Shown here: one piece after another, positions 60,687-64,000 of the stretch | How positions within the stretch are numbered: the first letter of the stretch is position 1 | Layout of the letters: every line of letters begins with the position of its first letter | NCBI GenBank assembly: GCA_000830255.1 | Contig: JQIT01000003.1 | Location: forward strand, 124,001 to 188,000 | DNA length: 64,000 bases | Reading direction: 5' to 3' | Source: Sulfuricurvum sp. PC08-66 | GTDB taxonomy: Bacteria; Campylobacterota; Campylobacteria; Campylobacterales; Sulfurimonadaceae | Notes under the pieces: model-generated | The model's database searches: none | What the model saw: only the letters and a program-made list of their open reading frames with translations | Told to the model about the DNA's origin: nothing | Position numbers and translations under genes: made by a program

Positions 60687-62108
60687 ATGAAATCGAACCT
60701 TACACAAAACTTATCCTCGACCTATCTCACGCTCCCCTCTGTGCTCTATCGAGAGGCGTTTATCGAACCTCTCGAGGGGGCACACTACATAGCACACAAT
60801 CCTCAACTCCTAGAGTCGATGCACCTAGCGTGGGATGAGGCACATATGGTGGCGCTGTGCAATGGCACCATCAAACCTCAAGGCATTGCAATGGCGTATG
60901 CAGGGCATCAGTTCGGCTATTTTGTGCCTCAACTAGGCGATGGTAGAGCGCTACACCTAGGGACGCATCGAGGCGTACACCTACAGATCAAAGGCGCTGG
61001 TCGTACCTATTTCTCGCGCAATGGCGATGGCAAAGCAGTCTTGCGCTCTAGTATTCGTGAATACTTAGCCTCCCAAGCGATGCTAGGGCTGGGCATTGCT
61101 AGCACCGATGCTCTGGCTCTCATAGGCTCTGTCCATCCCGTGCGCCGTGAAAGCATCGAGAGAGGCGCGATTGTGTTGCGTGCGGCTCGTAGCTGGATTC
61201 GCTTTGGTAGTTTCGAGTACCTCAATGCACATGGGCACCCAGAGGTGATGCGCACTCTTGCTCGCAGAGTCATAGAGGAGAGCTACCCTCATCTATTAGA
61301 GAGTAGCGACCCCTACTACGCCCTGCTCGATGCCATTATCGAGCGTACGGCACTCATGATAGCGCAGTGGCAGGGAGTGGGATTTGTGCATGGGGTGATG
61401 AACACCGACAATTTCTCTATCGCAGGTGACACCATCGACTATGGACCCTACGCCTTTATGGATGGATTTGACAAAAATTATGTCTGCAATCACACCGATA
61501 CCGAGGGTCGATACAGCTACGCCAATCAGCCTATGGTGGCGCAGTGGAACATCGATAAACTCGCCATTGCCCTCTCACCACTCCTAGAGTACAGCCGTGG
61601 GCAGACCCTCGCTCGAAGCTTCATGCCGCGCTTCCACACGATGTACGAGACCGTCATGCGTGCCAAGCTGGGCTTGGAGATAGCGCACGAAGAGGATGGC
61701 GCATTGGTGCGATGGCTCTTGGGGATTTTGCACAAAGAGCGCATCGATTGGAACGTCTTTTGGTATCGATTGTCCCACTATGCGGGCGATAGAAGCGCAC
61801 TCATGGAGATTGTCATCGACCGCGAAGCGTTGGGTGCGTGGATGGATAGCTACGATGTACGCCTCACGCTCGAATCTCGCCCACCTCAAGAACGCCTAGC
61901 GGCGATGCAAAAAACCAATCCCAAATATATCCTCAAAAATTATATGCTCCAAGAGGTTATCGATGCCGCTACGCAAGGAGATTTCTCACTCGTGTGGCAA
62001 CTCCAAGCCCTCGCCCAACGCCCCTTCGATGCGCACCCTGACATGGAGCGCTACGCCCACCCTACGCCACTGGAATATCGCCATTTTGAGTTGTCATGCT
62101 CTTCCTAA
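60687..62108 (+). CDS. selO: SelO/YdiU pseudokinase-type protein AMPylase
   Basis: A 473-residue cytoplasmic protein of the SelO family, which transfers AMP to protein hydroxyls. Visible hallmarks: YAGHQFGYFVPQLGDGRALH, the glycine-rich KGAGRTYFSRNGDGKAVLRS, VHGVMNTDNFSIAGDTIDYG with the metal-binding Asn and Asp, and the C-terminal tail ELSCSS with the conserved Cys. It is in the usual length range and monocistronic. The start is probably read from a leaderless transcript. Confidence 0.93.
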   Translation: MKSNLTQNLSSTYLTLPSVLYREAFIEPLEGAHYIAHNPQLLESMHLAWDEAHMVALCNGTIKPQGIAMAYAGHQFGYFVPQLGDGRALHLGTHRGVHLQIKGAGRTYFSRNGDGKAVLRSSIREYLASQAMLGLGIASTDALALIGSVHPVRRESIERGAIVLRAARSWIRFGSFEYLNAHGHPEVMRTLARRVIEESYPHLLESSDPYYALLDAIIERTALMIAQWQGVGFVHGVMNTDNFSIAGDTIDYGPYAFMDGFDKNYVCNHTDTEGRYSYANQPMVAQWNIDKLAIALSPLLEYSRGQTLARSFMPRFHTMYETVMRAKLGLEIAHEEDGALVRWLLGILHKERIDWNVFWYRLSHYAGDRSALMEIVIDREALGAWMDSYDVRLTLESRPPQERLAAMQKTNPKYILKNYMLQEVIDAATQGDFSLVWQLQALAQRPFDAHPDMERYAHPTPLEYRHFELSCSS

Positions 62109-62177
62109 AAGGGTAAGATTCATTAATTTCTTTTTCTTATACTTTTGGGCATTTCATCCCCCAATATAGGAGTCTTC

Positions 62178-62543
62178 ATGTCCAAGCTCATTTTCACTCT
62201 GCTCTTAGCGCTCTCCGCAATGTGGGGTGCCGCCTACGAAAAATCACTCTCTACCCAAGGTGTCGCACTTACCCTCACAAGCGCCCAACCCTTGGTCGTA
62301 GGCAATAATACCTTCCACCTCGCCTTTGCCAATGCGCAAAATATCCAAGAGGTAAGTATCAAAGCCTTCATGCCTGAGATGCCTGGTATGCCCTACATGG
62401 AGGATGTCGTCACCGCTATGCCCAAGGCAGGCAGCTTCACAAGCGTCGTCAACTTCTCGATGGGTGGCACGTGGCAGTTGCATATTTTTGTCACACTCAA
62501 AGAGGGCAAAAAAGTGCGCCTCAAAACCGCTATCCATCTCTAA
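62178..62543 (+). CDS. FixH/YtkA-like periplasmic protein of the metal-efflux operon
   Basis: A 121-residue exported protein (signal MSKLIFTLLLALSAMWGAA). The mature part is a small beta-sandwich with the Met-rich MPEMPGMPYM segment and GTWQLHIFV near the end, as in FixH/YtkA-like domains. Methionines could bind Cu(I) or Ag(I). The start at 62178 has ATAGGAGT. Its stop overlaps the TolC-family start (TAATG). Such genes commonly head Cus-like operons in this phylum. Confidence 0.8.
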   Translation: MSKLIFTLLLALSAMWGAAYEKSLSTQGVALTLTSAQPLVVGNNTFHLAFANAQNIQEVSIKAFMPEMPGMPYMEDVVTAMPKAGSFTSVVNFSMGGTWQLHIFVTLKEGKKVRLKTAIHL

Positions 62544-63724
62544 TGTATCGCCTTATTGTTGCGCTAGGGCTTGCAGGATTACTGCAGGGTATGACCTTGG
62601 AGGAGATTATCACTCACGCCAAAGCGCACAATCCAGCCTTGAAAGCCCAAACCCTCACGCGCGACAAATCGACCCTAGCCCTACGCACAGCCACGCTTTG
62701 GAGTGACCCTACCCTCTCGATAGGACTCAATGATATTCCTGTCGATGACCCTCTCAATCGTGGCGCAGAACCGATGCAGACCCAAACCCTCTCGCTCACC
62801 CAAGCACTCCCTGCATGGGGGCTTTTGGAGGCACAAAAGGCACTAGCCTCGCTGAACCAGAGACGCACCTCGCACGAATACGCCTCCCAAGAGCTGCAAC
62901 TCATTCGCCAAATCAAACAAACAGCAGTGACGCTGTGGAAGATGGAATCGCTTTTGGCACTCACCCAAAGCTACAGCACTATCATCGACCAGCGTATCGC
63001 ACTGGATGCCTCGAGCGCTTCGCAAAATGCTTCACATGCGGCAATGATGCGTTCACAACTCACCCTCTATAATCTCAAACGCTCCCAAATAGCGCTACAC
63101 AATCGTATCGCGCCCCTCTTGGCAGAGCTAAAAGCGTATGCCAATATGGAGATATCCTCCCTGCAACTCTCCTTGCCTGCCCCTGTGATGATACCTAAGC
63201 CGACGCTGAGTGACAATCCAGAGTTGCAAAAGAGTGCGACCCTGACCCAAAGCGCCCAAGCCAAACGCGCCTTGGCACAAGCCCAAGCACAAATGCAACC
63301 CTTCGTGCAAGCCTCCTACAACCAGCGCCAAAATTTTAGTGACTATCTCTCTGTCGCATTGGGTGCCAAAATCCCGCTCTATGGTGCGCAAGAGGATGCT
63401 ATCGAGCAAAGCACCCTCGATATTGCCATCGCCCAAGCCAACCAAACTTCGCTCTCCAATAGCCAACAAGCACAGCTAGAGCGCTACTACAGTGCCATGC
63501 AGGAGCACGCCCAAAACTACGCGGTGTTGGTGCAGGAGAGTTTACCTACGTTGCAACACATGATTGAACTAGCAGGCGCTAGTATCAAAAACAGCGACTC
63601 TTTGATGCAGTATCTGCTACTGCTAGAGCAACAGTTCACCCTCAACCAAGAGCGTATCGAGCACATGGCGCAGTTTTATATCGAAAAAGCCTCTTTGGAG
63701 GCACTATTGAATAAGGAGCTTTAA
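62543..63724 (+). CDS. TolC-family outer-membrane factor of an RND efflux system
   Basis: A 393-residue protein with signal peptide (MYRLIVALGLAGLLQG) and the OEP repeat (MTLEEIITHAKAHNPALKAQ, SLTQALPAWGLLEAQKALAS). It completes the CusB-type adaptor and an RND pump expected beyond the right edge. The ATG overlaps the upstream stop (TAATG). The AAGGAG near its 3' end serves the next gene. It is a short member without a lipobox. Confidence 0.87.
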   Translation: MYRLIVALGLAGLLQGMTLEEIITHAKAHNPALKAQTLTRDKSTLALRTATLWSDPTLSIGLNDIPVDDPLNRGAEPMQTQTLSLTQALPAWGLLEAQKALASLNQRRTSHEYASQELQLIRQIKQTAVTLWKMESLLALTQSYSTIIDQRIALDASSASQNASHAAMMRSQLTLYNLKRSQIALHNRIAPLLAELKAYANMEISSLQLSLPAPVMIPKPTLSDNPELQKSATLTQSAQAKRALAQAQAQMQPFVQASYNQRQNFSDYLSVALGAKIPLYGAQEDAIEQSTLDIAIAQANQTSLSNSQQAQLERYYSAMQEHAQNYAVLVQESLPTLQHMIELAGASIKNSDSLMQYLLLLEQQFTLNQERIEHMAQFYIEKASLEALLNKEL

Positions 63725-63725
63725 G

Positions 63726-64000
63726 ATGCGCCTACTGCTACTGCTCTTGCCTCTGCTGCTGTGGGGAGAGTCCATCCAACAGCGCTTTGGTGTGCCCACC
63801 CAAAAACCGCAACGCCTTCTTGCGGCACCTACGATGCACCTCTATGGTTATGCCAAAACGTTGGAGCAGGAGCATATCGATATTGCGCCTCGTTTTGGTG
63901 GCTTTGTCACCCAGTTATGGGCGAATGAGCGCTACATCGAGGTGAAAAAGGGCGACAAGCTTGCACTGATTTACAGCCCTGATGTTTTACAAGCCAAAGA
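63726..64000 (+). CDS. CusB-type RND periplasmic adaptor (partial, N-terminal part)
   Basis: Open from an ATG at 63726 to the right edge, 91 residues visible. Signal peptide (MRLLLLLLPLLLWGES), then the CusB-like beta-barrel start YGYAKTLEQEHIDIAPRFGG and VKKGDKLALIYSPDV. AAGGAG lies 8 nt upstream. It is the adaptor of a Cu/Ag or similar cation exporter together with the upstream TolC gene. Confidence 0.85.
   Translation, partial: MRLLLLLLPLLLWGESIQQRFGVPTQKPQRLLAAPTMHLYGYAKTLEQEHIDIAPRFGGFVTQLWANERYIEVKKGDKLALIYSPDVLQAK

Overview
The window looks like chromosome of a free-living member of the Campylobacterota (Epsilonproteobacteria). This rests on the form of ribosomal protein S21, the FlgE hook protein, the OprD-like porin, the promoter style (TATAAT-type -10 elements behind T-runs, and a sigma-54 site at the hook gene) and the abundance of chemoreceptors. 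By eye base composition is near half GC, except for an AT-rich island at about 53.4-55.8 kb. No genus is assigned. Genes are tightly packed, with many 1-8 nt overlaps, and no tRNA, rRNA, CRISPR array or transposase was seen.

Layout. 1-11.6 kb: partial porin, rpsU, a Cache-type chemoreceptor, asnB, a sigma-54 flgE operon with a CZB chemoreceptor, a GT2 glycosyltransferase with a GT35-family protein, and a small lipoprotein. 11.6-28.8 kb: a ten-gene Lap-type system for c-di-GMP-controlled retention of a giant surface adhesin. Read 5' to 3' on the minus strand it has a cadherin-like/DUF1566 protein, TolC channel, LapG-like protease, an unknown two-TM protein, LapD-like receptor, type I secretion ATPase, HlyD adaptor, LuxR regulator, an unknown soluble protein and the adhesin, which carries a TAAG LapG-type site. 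29.0-35.5 kb: a haem-motif chemoreceptor, then a RHH regulator, metH, a DsbC/G-like protein and a Cys-rich protein.

35.5-49.9 kb is a large molybdenum/tungsten regulon. Two divergent intergenic regions each hold three ModE-type operators about 50-52 bp apart. They drive four transcription units: (i) SUOX-fold protein, TonB-dependent receptor and solute-binding protein; (ii) a second TonB-dependent receptor and a methyltransferase; (iii) truncated haemoglobin and a BtuCDF/MolBCA-like ABC importer; (iv) modE-modA-mop-modB-modC-modD. The simplest reading is an oxyanion or metallophore import chain running from outer membrane to cytoplasm, all under ModE. I consider this the most unusual system here, with the Lap locus second.

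49.9-56.1 kb is accessory: an unknown small protein, an Abi_2/HEPN gene bracketed by 62-bp promoter-bearing direct repeats, a TPR protein with LPP20-like partner, and an AT-rich AAA ATPase-HNH pair resembling Septu (PtuAB) defence. 56-64 kb returns to housekeeping genes: an exported pirin, typA, a 7TM-GGDEF cyclase, selO and the start of a Cus-like metal efflux operon that runs off the right edge.
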